The notes under the pieces: model-generated | Databases searched by the model: none | Seen by the model: only the letters and a program-made list of their open reading frames with translations | What the model was told of the DNA's origin: nothing | Shown here: positions 32,245 through 40,205 of the stretch, in pieces | How positions within the stretch are numbered: position 1 is the first letter of the stretch | How the letters are laid out: each line of letters begins with the position of its first letter | Program-made: the position numbers and the translations under genes | Origin: Bradyrhizobium symbiodeficiens | Lineage (GTDB): Bacteria > Pseudomonadota > Alphaproteobacteria > Rhizobiales > Xanthobacteraceae | Reading direction: 5' to 3' | Assembly: GCF_002266465.3 (NCBI RefSeq) | Contig: NZ_CP029427.2 | Coordinates: forward strand, 3,908,501 to 3,972,500 | DNA: 64,000 nucleotides

Positions 32245-32826
32245 TCAGCTGCCGCTCTCGATCTTCTTCTTCAGCGCCTCGAGGCCGGTCTTGTAGAGCC
32301 CGCTCACTGCCGTTTTGGCGGCTTCGTCGTTCAGTTCCGGCGGTGGATCGTTGTTGGGAAAGCCGCGGTAGAACGCGCCGGCCCATTCCAGCTTCGACTT
32401 GCCGTCGGAAGCCGGCGACACCGTCAGCGTCGAGGAATAATTGGTGACCGGCAGCACCTTCACGTCGACCTTGGTGATCCGGTACGAATAGCTCAGCATG
32501 TCGGGCTCGTATTTGTAGAGCTCCTCCTCGACGGTCGCGCCGCCCTGCAGCGTCAGCGTCCGCGTCGCGCCGACTTCGTTGCCCTTCTCGCCCGTGGTCT
32601 TGGTGACGGGTGGAAGCCAGCTCATGTCCTGGAAGTTACGGATCGCTGCCCACACCTTGTCCTGCGGCGCGTTGATCTCGATGGATTCCCGCACCTTCTG
32701 CCGGGTCGGCCCATGCGCCCAAGCCGCCGGTGAAAAAGCCGGCGCAAACGCCACCGTCAAAGCCGCCGCTCCCGCGGTAGCCAGCACCGCAGCCACGGCC
32801 ATGCGTCGTCCAATCGTCACCCTCAT
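32245..32826 (-). CDS. Exported SRPBCC-fold protein (MxaD-like)
   Basis: The 193-residue product has a long signal peptide (MAVAAVLATAGAAALTVAFAPAFSPAAWAHG) and a Bet v1-like SRPBCC domain. Landmarks are VRESIEINAPQDKVWAAIRNFQDMSWLPPV, then LTLQGGATVEEELYKYEPDM and a C-terminal helix AVSGLYKTGLEALKKKIE. The helix-grip fold binds hydrophobic ligands; MxaD-type members help periplasmic methanol dehydrogenase. It heads a two-gene unit with the YVTN protein, which supports a PQQ-related periplasmic task, but this is inference. Confidence 0.8.
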   Translation of the reverse strand: MRVTIGRRMAVAAVLATAGAAALTVAFAPAFSPAAWAHGPTRQKVRESIEINAPQDKVWAAIRNFQDMSWLPPVTKTTGEKGNEVGATRTLTLQGGATVEEELYKYEPDMLSYSYRITKVDVKVLPVTNYSSTLTVSPASDGKSKLEWAGAFYRGFPNNDPPPELNDEAAKTAVSGLYKTGLEALKKKIESGS

Positions 32827-33604
32827 CTCGTTTCCTCATACGTCTCGTTGATCGTGCGCGACTTGAATGCGCGCTGCGGTCATCCTAGCGCATTTTGGGG
32901 CCGAGGGGAGACCGGTTCGTGGCGTGGTTGCGGCGGCGATTTCCGCCTACCCACAACCCGTTGCGAGGCCCGGCGGGCAAAACACCCATGGCGGGGTCAA
33001 CGCCGCCAACCGAAAATATTTCTCTTTATCAGAATTTCGGATTATCGTATACGACACCCATCCCGTCCCGGGCCGAGGGGCGTATCGCGATCGTCACGAA
33101 CGCGGGATGGGACGTGGTGGACGCAGGCTGCGTCGGCGCGAAGGGTGTTTGCAGGGCGGGTCACACCGTGAGCAGCGACCTATCGCGCACACGACCGGTG
33201 CAGCCTGCGTACGGCAAAATCGTGTGGTCCTGGCGCCCGGGGGTCTGTGCGCCAAGTCTTGTGGTGATGGGTGTCGTCCAACCGGGCGCACGCGTCAGCC
33301 ATCTGCAAGGCGACGGGGGCAATAGTGCAACGCTCCCCGGGGAGAGCACGACATAAGCCGTAAACCCACTGCGCAGGGAAGGCCGGATGTTTGGCTTCAC
33401 CTGTATGCCGCTGTGCATCTGTTTTTTGTGCATTTGCGCACAGCGGACCGCGGGTGCCAGCCGGCACCCGGCCTTCCCTGCGCCCTCGGCACCTTTGAGG
33501 GCGATGACGACAGCAAAGCTCGGGCGGAACAGGCCGCGAGGAGGAGAAAGTGCGTCTTGCGCCGTCTGAAGGCGAATCCGGTGCAATCGTGGACCAATAC
33601 TCCG
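32827..33604. other. Large intergenic region occupied by a dispersed element
   Basis: No credible gene is present. Several overlapping open frames (for example 32895-33356) occur on both strands, but they look like the spurious hypothetical proteins annotated from multi-copy Bradyrhizobium repeats. The left part near 33020-33055 is AT-rich (AAATATTTCTCTTTATCAG); the right part contains nested palindromes (next entry). Confidence 0.55.
33371..33483. repeat. Nested palindromic element
   Basis: Outer 16-bp arms GCGCAGGGAAGGCCGG (33371-33386) and CCGGCCTTCCCTGCGC (33468-33483) are perfect inverted repeats. Inside are two more hairpins: CCGCTGTGC (33408-33416) with GCACAGCGG (33438-33446), and CGGGTGCC (33451-33458) with GGCACCCG (33463-33470). 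The last shares bases with the outer arm, so two alternative folds compete. Confidence 0.75.
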
Positions 33605-33892
33605 TCAGGCAGCGTCGGCCGGCCTTACGCGTCGAGCGATCTCCGCGCCCTTTTCCCGTTCAACAACGCCGATGTCATATTGCCCCTGCAAGTCCAGCCA
33701 GAACTGAGGACTGTTGCCAAAGTAGCGACCGAGACGCACCGCCGTATCAGCCGAGATACCGCGCCGCCCGTTCAAGATATCGGTCACCCGCCCCGAGGGA
33801 ACGCCGATGTCGAGCGAAAGCCTATTGGCGCTAAGTCCACGCGCCGTCATTTCGCGCTTGAGCAAACGTCCTGGATGCACCAGAGGAGGCAT
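33605..33892 (-). CDS. higA: HigA-type antitoxin
   Basis: The 95-residue protein has the HigA/VapI helix-turn-helix: HPGRLLKREMTARGLSANRLSLDIGVPSGRVTDILNGRRGISADTAVRLGRYFGNSPQFWLDLQ, in which the HTH spans about residues 20-60. It should neutralise the HigB toxin and repress the pair. Its ATG is five bases after the stop codon that the toxin would have if its frame were intact, the normal toxin-first higBA layout. Confidence 0.9.
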   Translation of the reverse strand: MPPLVHPGRLLKREMTARGLSANRLSLDIGVPSGRVTDILNGRRGISADTAVRLGRYFGNSPQFWLDLQGQYDIGVVEREKGAEIARRVRPADAA

Positions 33893-33897
33893 GGATT

Positions 33898-34177
33898 TCA
33901 GCCCTTATGATAATCGACAATTTCAACCTGGGGCATCGCCTTTGCTGAACTCGAAGCAGATGCGCCAGCGCTCGTTGACCGTCATCGCCCATTGCCCTTT
34001 GCGATCGCCCTTGTGCAACCCGACGCTCTTCAACGGGCTCAGGTCGCCAAGCGATTTTGCGACATCCAACGCTAGCAACAGATCAGCCGCCGCCTCGAAA
34101 TCGAGTCCGCGAAACTGGTTCGGACGTTCGCCATCCCAGACCTTGCGGCTAGCCGCATTCCGCCAGGATCTGATCAT
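33898..34177 (-). pseudogene. higB: HigB-type toxin, frameshifted near the C-terminus
   Basis: The frame begins MIRSWRNAASRKVWDGERP and continues through GDRKGQWAMTVNERWRICFEFSKGDAPG, then stops at 33923, after 84 residues. The family ends GDAxxVEIVDYHKG. Exactly that tail, VEIVDYHKG, is present in the neighbouring frame directly after, ending at 33898. A single extra C in the CCCC run after GAT-G would cause this. HigB is a RelE-like mRNA interferase; the missing beta-strand would be expected to inactivate it. A sequencing error is the main alternative. Confidence 0.8.
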
Positions 34178-34223
34178 GGCAATAACAGACTACGAAAACC
34201 GGTGAACTGCAATTGACCGGGTC

Positions 34224-34991
34224 TCATTCCGCCAACGTCGCCTCGACGAACCCGCGCGGGTCCGTGCAAAATTCGCGCATCAGCCGGTAATGATCCGTTT
34301 CTTCCACCGTCGTTGGCTCCAGGCCGTATTTCCCAAGCCGAAGCAGCTGCGCGTTGGGATAGGCCATCAGCATCGGCGAATGGGTCGCCATGATGACTTG
34401 GCAGATGCTGGAGTCGTCCATGCGTCGCAGCAGCTTCAGGAACTCGATCTGGCGCGCCGGCGACAGCGCGGATTCCGGCTCGTCGAAGATGAAGATGCCC
34501 TGCCGCTGGCAGCGTTCCTCGAAAAAGCGCAGGAAGCCTTCGCCGTGCGAATGCGAGAGAAAATCGGGACCGTCCTGGCCGGCATCACGTGCGGCCTTGT
34601 CCAGATACCGCGCCACCGAGAAGAAGCTCTCGGCGCGGAAGAACCAGCCGTTGGTGATCTTCGGCAGCCAGCTCGCGCGCAGCGCCTTGGCGAGTTGGCC
34701 GCCCATCTTCTCGCGCGCCTCGGAGTGGTCGACCGGCCTATAGCCCTTGCCACCCCCGGCATCGTCGTAGCCGGCGAGCGCTGCGATGCCCTCGAGGATG
34801 GTCGACTTCCCGGTGCCATTCTCTCCGACGATGATCGTGATGGCGCTGTCGAAGCAGAGCTCGAAATCGTCCGGCAAGATCGGCAGGCAAAACGGATAGG
34901 CCGCGCGATCCCCGACCTGCAACGGGTCGAGCCAGACCCGCTTCAGATATGGCGCCGGCAGGTTGATGGTACGATGACCTCTCCGGCTCAT
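34224..34991 (-). CDS. AAA-family ATPase (ABC/OLD-like), single domain
   Basis: The 255-residue protein has Walker A GENGTGKS (about 56-63), an ABC-like middle region, Walker B IFIFDEPESALSP and the switch His in VIMATHSPMLM. It thus resembles the ATPase core of OLD- or SMC-type proteins without coiled coil or nuclease domain. The C-terminus DHYRLMREFCTDPRGFVEATLAE is conserved in this subgroup. The role is unknown; close relatives are often found next to toxin-antitoxin or defence genes. It lies 46 bases from the higBA unit on the same strand. Confidence 0.75.
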   Translation of the reverse strand: MSRRGHRTINLPAPYLKRVWLDPLQVGDRAAYPFCLPILPDDFELCFDSAITIIVGENGTGKSTILEGIAALAGYDDAGGGKGYRPVDHSEAREKMGGQLAKALRASWLPKITNGWFFRAESFFSVARYLDKAARDAGQDGPDFLSHSHGEGFLRFFEERCQRQGIFIFDEPESALSPARQIEFLKLLRRMDDSSICQVIMATHSPMLMAYPNAQLLRLGKYGLEPTTVEETDHYRLMREFCTDPRGFVEATLAE

Positions 34992-35099
34992 AGCCGCTTC
35001 TCCGTCCGTTCCGTCACAAGCATCCCGGCCCGGAACATAACGGGAACAATGACGGTGTGCAACCGGCGGGATACGCCCGGCGCAAGCCTCGAGCGCAGC

Positions 35100-35960
35100 C
35101 TAGTCCTGCGCCTCCAGCACCAGCTCCATGGTCATCAGCACGGGATTGTCGCCGCGAACCAGGCGCCCCTCGGCGAGGCCGCCGGTGTAGTCGATCAGTG
35201 CGACGTCGAGCGCAGCTTCGAGTGCGCTGGAGGGCCCGGGCGCGACCAGCCCGGCCGTCACCGCAAGCTCGGTCGCAAACGGCTCGGTCACGCCGCCATG
35301 GGTGAAGCGGGCGCCGATGGTCGAGCCGACGCCGCCATGGATCTTCGCGCGCGCGATACCGTGCGCGCGGCAGAAGGCTTCGAGGCAGAAGGCAAAGTCC
35401 TGATTGGGACGCAGCCGCAGCGCGAAGGCCCGGCTCGTGGTGCGCGCGCCGGTGCGCGCAGCCGCCACCGGCCCGAACAGCTTGAAGTTGGTCTCGGGGT
35501 CGGACTCGGCGGTGAACATCGCGCCATCGAGGCCGAAGGCCTCGACCTCGAACGGTTCGGCGACGACAGTCTCGTCCGGCAGCATGTGACCGCCGCTCGC
35601 CTTGCCGTCCGCCTCAATCCACAACCCATGGCAGTGAAAGAACGGCGCACCGTTGCGCGTGCCGAACGTCATGCTGCCGAGCTTGGTGCGCGTCACGCCG
35701 CCGGGCCGGTACGTGTCGCTGTAGAACGCCGCGTTCTCGCCGTCCTTCGACAGCGCCGGCATGACATAGGCGAACGGCCCGAGCGCGCCGCTCCGGAAGT
35801 TGAGCACGCCGCCGGAAAAACCCTCCGCCGCAAAGCCGCGCCGCGCGGCTTCCAGCAGCGGCCGACCTGCCTGAAGCGTGAACGAGAAGGCACGTCCCCT
35901 CGCCTCCACCCATTGGATGCGTTCCGCGATGGGCGCGCCCGGCTGCTTGATACTCCGCAT
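35100..35960 (-). CDS. DUF296 (PPC-fold) protein, two domains
   Basis: About 286 residues with two PPC/DUF296-like units. The first (about 15-150) carries the metal-site pattern HCHGLW...GGHMLPDETVV, the second (about 165-280) IHGGVGSTIGARFTHGG and TELAVTAGLV. PPC domains bind small ligands or metals and are otherwise known from AT-hook proteins. A GTG at 35969 directly after the stop of the acyl-CoA ligase is an alternative start. The tight spacing to the ligase gene implies a common operon and probably a common substrate. Confidence 0.75.
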   Translation of the reverse strand: MRSIKQPGAPIAERIQWVEARGRAFSFTLQAGRPLLEAARRGFAAEGFSGGVLNFRSGALGPFAYVMPALSKDGENAAFYSDTYRPGGVTRTKLGSMTFGTRNGAPFFHCHGLWIEADGKASGGHMLPDETVVAEPFEVEAFGLDGAMFTAESDPETNFKLFGPVAAARTGARTTSRAFALRLRPNQDFAFCLEAFCRAHGIARAKIHGGVGSTIGARFTHGGVTEPFATELAVTAGLVAPGPSSALEAALDVALIDYTGGLAEGRLVRGDNPVLMTMELVLEAQD

Positions 35961-35969
35961 CGCCTGCAC

Positions 35970-37577
35970 TCAGCCAGTCTTCATCGTGTCGAGATCGAGC
36001 AGCCCGCGCGCCTCGAGTTCGTCGCGCACCATGCGTTTCGGGATCTTGCCATAGCCCGACTTCGGCAGGGCCTCCCAGAAGAAGAAGCGCTTTGGCATCT
36101 TGTAGCGCGGTACCTTCGGCGACAGGAACGCGGCCATCTCCGCCTCGCTCACCGCCTTCTCGCCCTCGCGCGCCACGCACACGGCGACGCCGACCTCGCC
36201 CCAGGTCGCATCGGGCACGCCGAGCACGGCGACCTCACCTACCGCGGGATGCGTCAGGATCTTCTCCTCGATCTCGCGCGGATAGATGTTGGAGCCCCCG
36301 GAGATGTACATGTCGGAAGCACGTCCCGTGATGTAGACGAACCCCTCCTCGTCCATGTGGCCGAGATCGCCGGTGCGGAACCAGCCGTTGCGGAACGCCT
36401 TCGCGTTGGCTTCGGGATTGTCGTAATAGCCTGCGAGCACCGCCGGCCCGATCACGCAGATCTCGCCGCTCTGGTTGGCCGCGAGCTCGCGGCCCTCGTC
36501 GTCCTGGATCGAGACCTGCATGCCGGTACGCTCGAAGCCGCAGGTGCCAATCTTCGCGTGCGGGCCGTCCTCGGGATCGTGCAGCGCCGCCGGCAGCACG
36601 GTGATGTTGCCGGTGACTTCGCCGAGGCCGAAATACTGCACGATGACCTTGCCGAGTTTTTTCAGCGCGGTCTTCTGGTCCTCGCGATACATCGGCGCGC
36701 CCGCATAGATCACGTGACGCAGCGAGGAGTGATCGTATTTGTCGACGGCGGGATGCTCGACCATCATCTTCAGGATCGTCGGCACCGTGAAGAGATTGGC
36801 GACCCGATGCGTCTCGATCAGGCGGAACGCCTCGTTGATGTCGAACTTCTCGGTCGGCAACAAAACGGTGCAGACGCCGCGCGCGGTCTGCATCAGCTGA
36901 TGCACGCCGGCGCCATGCGACAGCGGCGCCACCACCAGCGAGGCGTCATTCTCGGTGACGCCGGGGGTCAGATCGGCGAGATGGTTGGTGATCACAAAGC
37001 CCATCTGGCCGTGGGTCAGCACCGCGGCCTTGGAGCGGCCTGTCGTGCCCGAGGTGAAGAAGAACCAGCAGGGATCGTCGTGTTCGACGGCGACGTTCGC
37101 GAAATTGGCGCCGGCCTGCGAGGCAATGGCATCGGCAACCGACGTCTCGCCGAACGCAGCCTTGCCGTCGACGCTCCAGGTGAACTCCAGCGCGCCGCCC
37201 TTCACGGCCGCTGCGTGCTCGGGGAAATCGACATGGCACAGGAACGCCTTCGCGCCGGAAGCTTGCGCGAGATAGGTGACCTCGTCCGGCATCAGGCGGA
37301 AATTGGTAGGCACCCAGACCGCGCCGAGCCGGAACGCAGCGAACATCGAGACAAACATCTCGTCGCCATTCTTGGAATGGACCAGGATGCGATCGCCCTT
37401 GGCGATGCCGCGCGCGGCGAGCGCCGCCGCCAACGCCGAGACCTGCGCATCGATCTGGCGCCAACTCCAGGATATGTCACCCCAGACGAAACCGGGACGC
37501 GCGCCATGCCGCCGCGCATTCTGGGTCAGCATGTAAGCGAGATTCATGACGCGGCGGGACATGCGCAGGGGCTGCAT
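35970..37577 (-). CDS. Acyl-CoA/AMP ligase (ANL superfamily)
   Basis: The 535-residue enzyme shows all ANL core motifs: P-loop FFTSGTTGRSKAAVLTHGQ, GLGEVTGN, the GDLGHMDEEGFVYITGR hinge and A10 lysine in KSGYGKIPKR. It activates a carboxylic acid to its CoA thioester via an adenylate. Substrate is uncertain; the overall sequence is nearest medium/long-chain or aromatic acid ligases. It is co-transcribed with the DUF296 gene. An upstream ATG at 37577 gives the usual N-terminus with a short MQPLRMSRR leader. Confidence 0.85.
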   Translation of the reverse strand: MQPLRMSRRVMNLAYMLTQNARRHGARPGFVWGDISWSWRQIDAQVSALAAALAARGIAKGDRILVHSKNGDEMFVSMFAAFRLGAVWVPTNFRLMPDEVTYLAQASGAKAFLCHVDFPEHAAAVKGGALEFTWSVDGKAAFGETSVADAIASQAGANFANVAVEHDDPCWFFFTSGTTGRSKAAVLTHGQMGFVITNHLADLTPGVTENDASLVVAPLSHGAGVHQLMQTARGVCTVLLPTEKFDINEAFRLIETHRVANLFTVPTILKMMVEHPAVDKYDHSSLRHVIYAGAPMYREDQKTALKKLGKVIVQYFGLGEVTGNITVLPAALHDPEDGPHAKIGTCGFERTGMQVSIQDDEGRELAANQSGEICVIGPAVLAGYYDNPEANAKAFRNGWFRTGDLGHMDEEGFVYITGRASDMYISGGSNIYPREIEEKILTHPAVGEVAVLGVPDATWGEVGVAVCVAREGEKAVSEAEMAAFLSPKVPRYKMPKRFFFWEALPKSGYGKIPKRMVRDELEARGLLDLDTMKTG

Positions 37578-37887
37578 GGGGATTCCTCTTCGGGGGCGGA
37601 CGGCGCGCTGGCCGCCGGCTCATTGCAGCCCATTTATCGCCATCGCCCGCGCCGCTGCAAGGCAGCTTCGACATCAAACCTCAGCTGCTCTCAATCACCC
37701 GCATATCTCGCTGTGCTGCCGGAACGAGGCGTGGCAGCAGCGCCCATGTTTCTTGCAACGCGACAGTTTTCGCTCTACCATTTTAAGTTGCCAGACCGCC
37801 CGGACCTCCCGGCGCTTCGAAGAGAGCGGGCCCGTCCGGCACGCATTGCGACTGAAATTTTTTCAAACGTTTTTTTGGGAGAAGGTC
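37578..37887. other. Divergent intergenic region
   Basis: About 310 bases between the ligase gene and the amidase gene. It must contain both promoters. AT content rises toward the amidase start (ATTTTTTCAAACGTTTTTTT near 37856-37876). No hairpin or gene is convincing. Confidence 0.4.
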
Positions 37888-38463
37888 ATGGTGGAATGGA
37901 AGGGAATAGTTGGTACCGCCTATACTGCAGATGAGTTCGACAGCTACGCGCACGCTCTGCGATGGTCCGGATGGCGGCCTGCATTCATTGTTGTTCACAA
38001 CACGGCGGTGCCAACACTCGCGCAGCGGCCCAATGGGTTTACGAAACAGCACATTCTAAACCTGGAGGGTTTTTACAGAGATCAGCAGCACTGGAAAGCC
38101 GGTCCGCATCTTTTCATCGACGATAGGCAGATCTGGGTGTTCACTCCCCTGACCATGTCAGGCGTCCATTCTCCCTCCTATAACAAGACTGCCCTGGGAT
38201 TTGAAATGCTCGGCGATTACGACCGCGATGAATTCAATTCCGGTCGTGGATTGCGCGTTCAAAGGAACGCCGTCGCAGCGGTCGCGACGATGTCCGCGGT
38301 GCTCGGCCTCGATCCGGATACGATGAAAGTCCATAAGGAAGACCCGTTGACGACGCACGCCTGCCCGGGAAGAACCGTCGTGAAGAACAAGTTCATCGAA
38401 AAGGTGAAGGAGCTGCTCGCCGAGCGTCACGGCGGGGAACATCTCGATCCCGTGTCGTCGTGA
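37888..38463 (+). CDS. N-acetylmuramoyl-L-alanine amidase (PGRP/T7-lysozyme type)
   Basis: The 191-residue protein is an amidase_2 domain without signal peptide. Zinc ligands fit His37 (IVVHNTA), His139 (KVHKED) and Cys149 (THACPG), with His74 in GPHLFIDD near the active site. It would cut the bond between muramic acid and the stem peptide. GGGAGAAGG precedes ATG 37888. The absence of an export signal and the single-domain build are phage-endolysin-like, but no other phage gene is adjacent. Confidence 0.85.
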   Translation: MVEWKGIVGTAYTADEFDSYAHALRWSGWRPAFIVVHNTAVPTLAQRPNGFTKQHILNLEGFYRDQQHWKAGPHLFIDDRQIWVFTPLTMSGVHSPSYNKTALGFEMLGDYDRDEFNSGRGLRVQRNAVAAVATMSAVLGLDPDTMKVHKEDPLTTHACPGRTVVKNKFIEKVKELLAERHGGEHLDPVSS

Positions 38464-38478
38464 CGCCAGTTCTCGCGA

Positions 38479-38820
38479 TCAGCTAACGGCGGGCGGGAGA
38501 TCTTCGAGAAGCGGCCACAGCTCCTGGAGCGCCTCGTCCATGCACCAGAAGCTGTAGCCCCCGTAGCCCCGATGCTCGACGGCGGTGATGAAGTTTCGCG
38601 TGGCTGTCAGGCAAGCGTGCACGCTTGAGAATGGAATGTCACCCGTGATCGTCACGTTGCCAGTTGGCCTGTAACGATCCTGAAAGTTTCGTGCACCCTC
38701 GGCGATCTTGTAGTCATGACCCGATTTGTCCAGACGGGTGACGATGTTTTCGGTGCGATAGTACACCTGAGGACAATTGTCGTGCACATTGCTCAGGAAC
38801 GGCTCGAACGGGAGGTCCAT
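38479..38820 (-). CDS. Hypothetical protein, 113 residues
   Basis: A frame beginning MDLPFEPFLSNVHDNCPQVYY codes for a protein with three cysteines, several aromatic residues (GYGGYSFWCMDEALQELWPLL) and no signal peptide. The frame extends upstream to 39003 through sequence that is antisense to, or overlaps, the remnant at 38879-39159 and is not supported. Family unknown. Its stop is 16 bases from the amidase stop, convergent. Confidence 0.5.
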   Translation of the reverse strand: MDLPFEPFLSNVHDNCPQVYYRTENIVTRLDKSGHDYKIAEGARNFQDRYRPTGNVTITGDIPFSSVHACLTATRNFITAVEHRGYGGYSFWCMDEALQELWPLLEDLPPAVS

Positions 38821-38878
38821 GTGAAGTGACGACTGGTCATGGCTCGACAGCGCGAGGCCACGATCGTGCGCCGCAAGG

Positions 38879-39159
38879 TCATGCGCGATCCGGGCCGCAA
38901 TAGGTCGTCTCGCGATCACCGCATTTGGTCTCGCTGAAATCGACGATGTAATCGTCGCCGCCGTCACCGGTGAGATCGATCCTGCGTACCGTGTCGGGCG
39001 CAAAGATCACCTCGTCGCCGTCGTGGCGGTGCATTCGTCGTTGGCGCAGCGCAGCGCCTTCTGCACGCCCGGCGGATAGTCGGATGGATCGAACGGCTTG
39101 GCATCCTCGGCGCGCGCAGCGGAGACGAACAGAGCGAGCAGAAACATCAAACAGCGCAT
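38879..39159 (-). pseudogene. Frameshifted secreted-protein gene
   Basis: The frame starts MRCLMFLLALFVSAARAEDAKPFDPSDYP (signal peptide) and reaches ALRCANDECTATTATR, then stops. From the same point a shifted frame continues as DGDEVIFAPDTVRRIDLTGDGGDDYIVDF and SETKCGDRETTYCGPDRA, then a stop at 38879. The VRRIDLTGDGxDDYIVD block is a natural-looking Asp-rich segment, so one base was probably lost near 39022. An intact product would be a secreted protein of about 93 residues with four cysteines. Confidence 0.6.
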
Positions 39160-39253
39160 GCGCGTTTGTCGCCGGCGCCGCCGCGATCGTTCAGGGAAAT
39201 TTAAACATGATCGGCGCACCCTCGCTCAGTTCTCGCGTACAGAGTGCCGCATC

Positions 39254-39613
39254 ATGGTCAAAGCGCCCGCCTTCCTCCTGTTGTCGCTGGCGCTCGCCGG
39301 ATGTGCCGTGGCTCCGCAGGCGCATCTGGCCTCCGATGCGGCCTTCAAGCCCGGCCGCTATGCCTGGGATGGCGCGGGCGTGGATCCCAATCGGCCGCTT
39401 GCAGCCTCACGACCAGCCCGCGCCGCCGCTCGATCCGAGCGCAACACATCACAGGCCGAACTTCAGAACCAGTCGAAGGAATGGTGGCAACCACAGGACG
39501 CCAGCGAGGCCGAGCAGGATGCCAGGGTCAACCGCTCCCTAGTCATCTGCCAGGGATGCCTGCGCCCGCCGCAGCAGCCCGAAGATTCCAGGCTCGCCAA
39601 AGCAGCCGATTGA
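39254..39613 (+). CDS. Lipoprotein, function unknown
   Basis: The 119-residue product has a lipoprotein signal MVKAPAFLLLSLALAGC (lipobox LALAGC, Cys17). The mature part is hydrophilic with many Ala, Arg and Gln (AAARSERNTSQAELQNQSKEWW) and a C-terminal CQGC pair. No family is recognised. A longer frame from 39098 lacks a signal at its start. Confidence 0.65.
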   Translation: MVKAPAFLLLSLALAGCAVAPQAHLASDAAFKPGRYAWDGAGVDPNRPLAASRPARAAARSERNTSQAELQNQSKEWWQPQDASEAEQDARVNRSLVICQGCLRPPQQPEDSRLAKAAD

Positions 39614-39869
39614 GCAGACCGCCTTGTTACAGCGCTCCGAGCTTTGACCCGCTGGTCCGGCGTGCTGGTCGACCCCACGCAAGCCTCCTAGGTCGGGCCG
39701 CCCTCAGCCGCAGGCCGTCGCGGTCAGCGCGGCGAGCAGCACCATGAGACCGAGCCGGACACGCATTTTGCGGATATCTCCCCTGCAGCAACCTTGCTGG
39801 GTCGCACCTTGGCAAGGGCCGGTTCAGGCGCCTAGATCAGAGCAAAGCAGCACGTCGGAAGGATCTTGC

Positions 39870-40145
39870 ATGGTGGCAACGGTACGGGACAACAAGGACA
39901 GGAGCCGCTTCGAGCTCGATGTCGGCAGCGACGTCGCCTTCGCCAATTACCGGCTGACCCCGACGGCGGTCATCATCACCCACACCGAGACGCCGCACGC
40001 GCTGCGCGGTCGCGGCATCGGCTCCGAACTGGTGAAAGGCGCGCTGGAGCTCATCCGCCGCGACGGCAAGAAGGTGATCGCTGGCTGCGGCTTCGTGGTC
40101 GACTATCTCGAGCAGCATCCGGAGGATGCGGATCTCGTCGCCTGA
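39870..40145 (+). CDS. GNAT-family N-acetyltransferase (YidJ-like, short)
   Basis: The 91-residue protein matches the minimal COG2388 GNAT fold. A beta-rich N-terminus (RFELDVGSDVAFANYRL) is followed by ITHTETPHALRGRGIGSELVKGALE with the acetyl-CoA loop RGRGIG, and by VIAGCGFVVDYLEQHPE. It should transfer an acetyl group to an unknown acceptor; the small size is normal for this subfamily. GGAAGGA (39857-39863) precedes ATG 39870. A bidirectional terminator follows. Confidence 0.85.
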   Translation: MVATVRDNKDRSRFELDVGSDVAFANYRLTPTAVIITHTETPHALRGRGIGSELVKGALELIRRDGKKVIAGCGFVVDYLEQHPEDADLVA

Positions 40146-40149
40146 AAGC

Positions 40150-40180
40150 AAAAAGGGCCCGCGACAGGCGCGGGCCCTTG
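40150..40180. terminator. Bidirectional terminator
   Basis: GGGCCCGCG (40155-40163) and CGCGGGCCC (40169-40177) flank a five-base loop. A runs precede it and T follows, so it can end both the GNAT gene and the convergent DUF3597 gene. Confidence 0.8.
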
Positions 40181-40205
40181 CGATCGCTTCTCAGCGACCG
40201 ATCGG

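Noticed and set aside
32895-33356. Hypothetical protein frames in the dispersed element
   Set aside because: They lack signals and domains and look like the translated repeats often mis-annotated in Bradyrhizobium.
34290-37934. 1214-residue open frame opposite the ATPase, DUF296 and ligase genes
   Set aside because: It is an antisense artefact across three real genes in GC-rich DNA.
37888-38463. Prophage remnant suggested by the endolysin-like amidase
   Set aside because: No integrase, capsid, holin or att-like repeats are near; the flanking genes are not phage-like.
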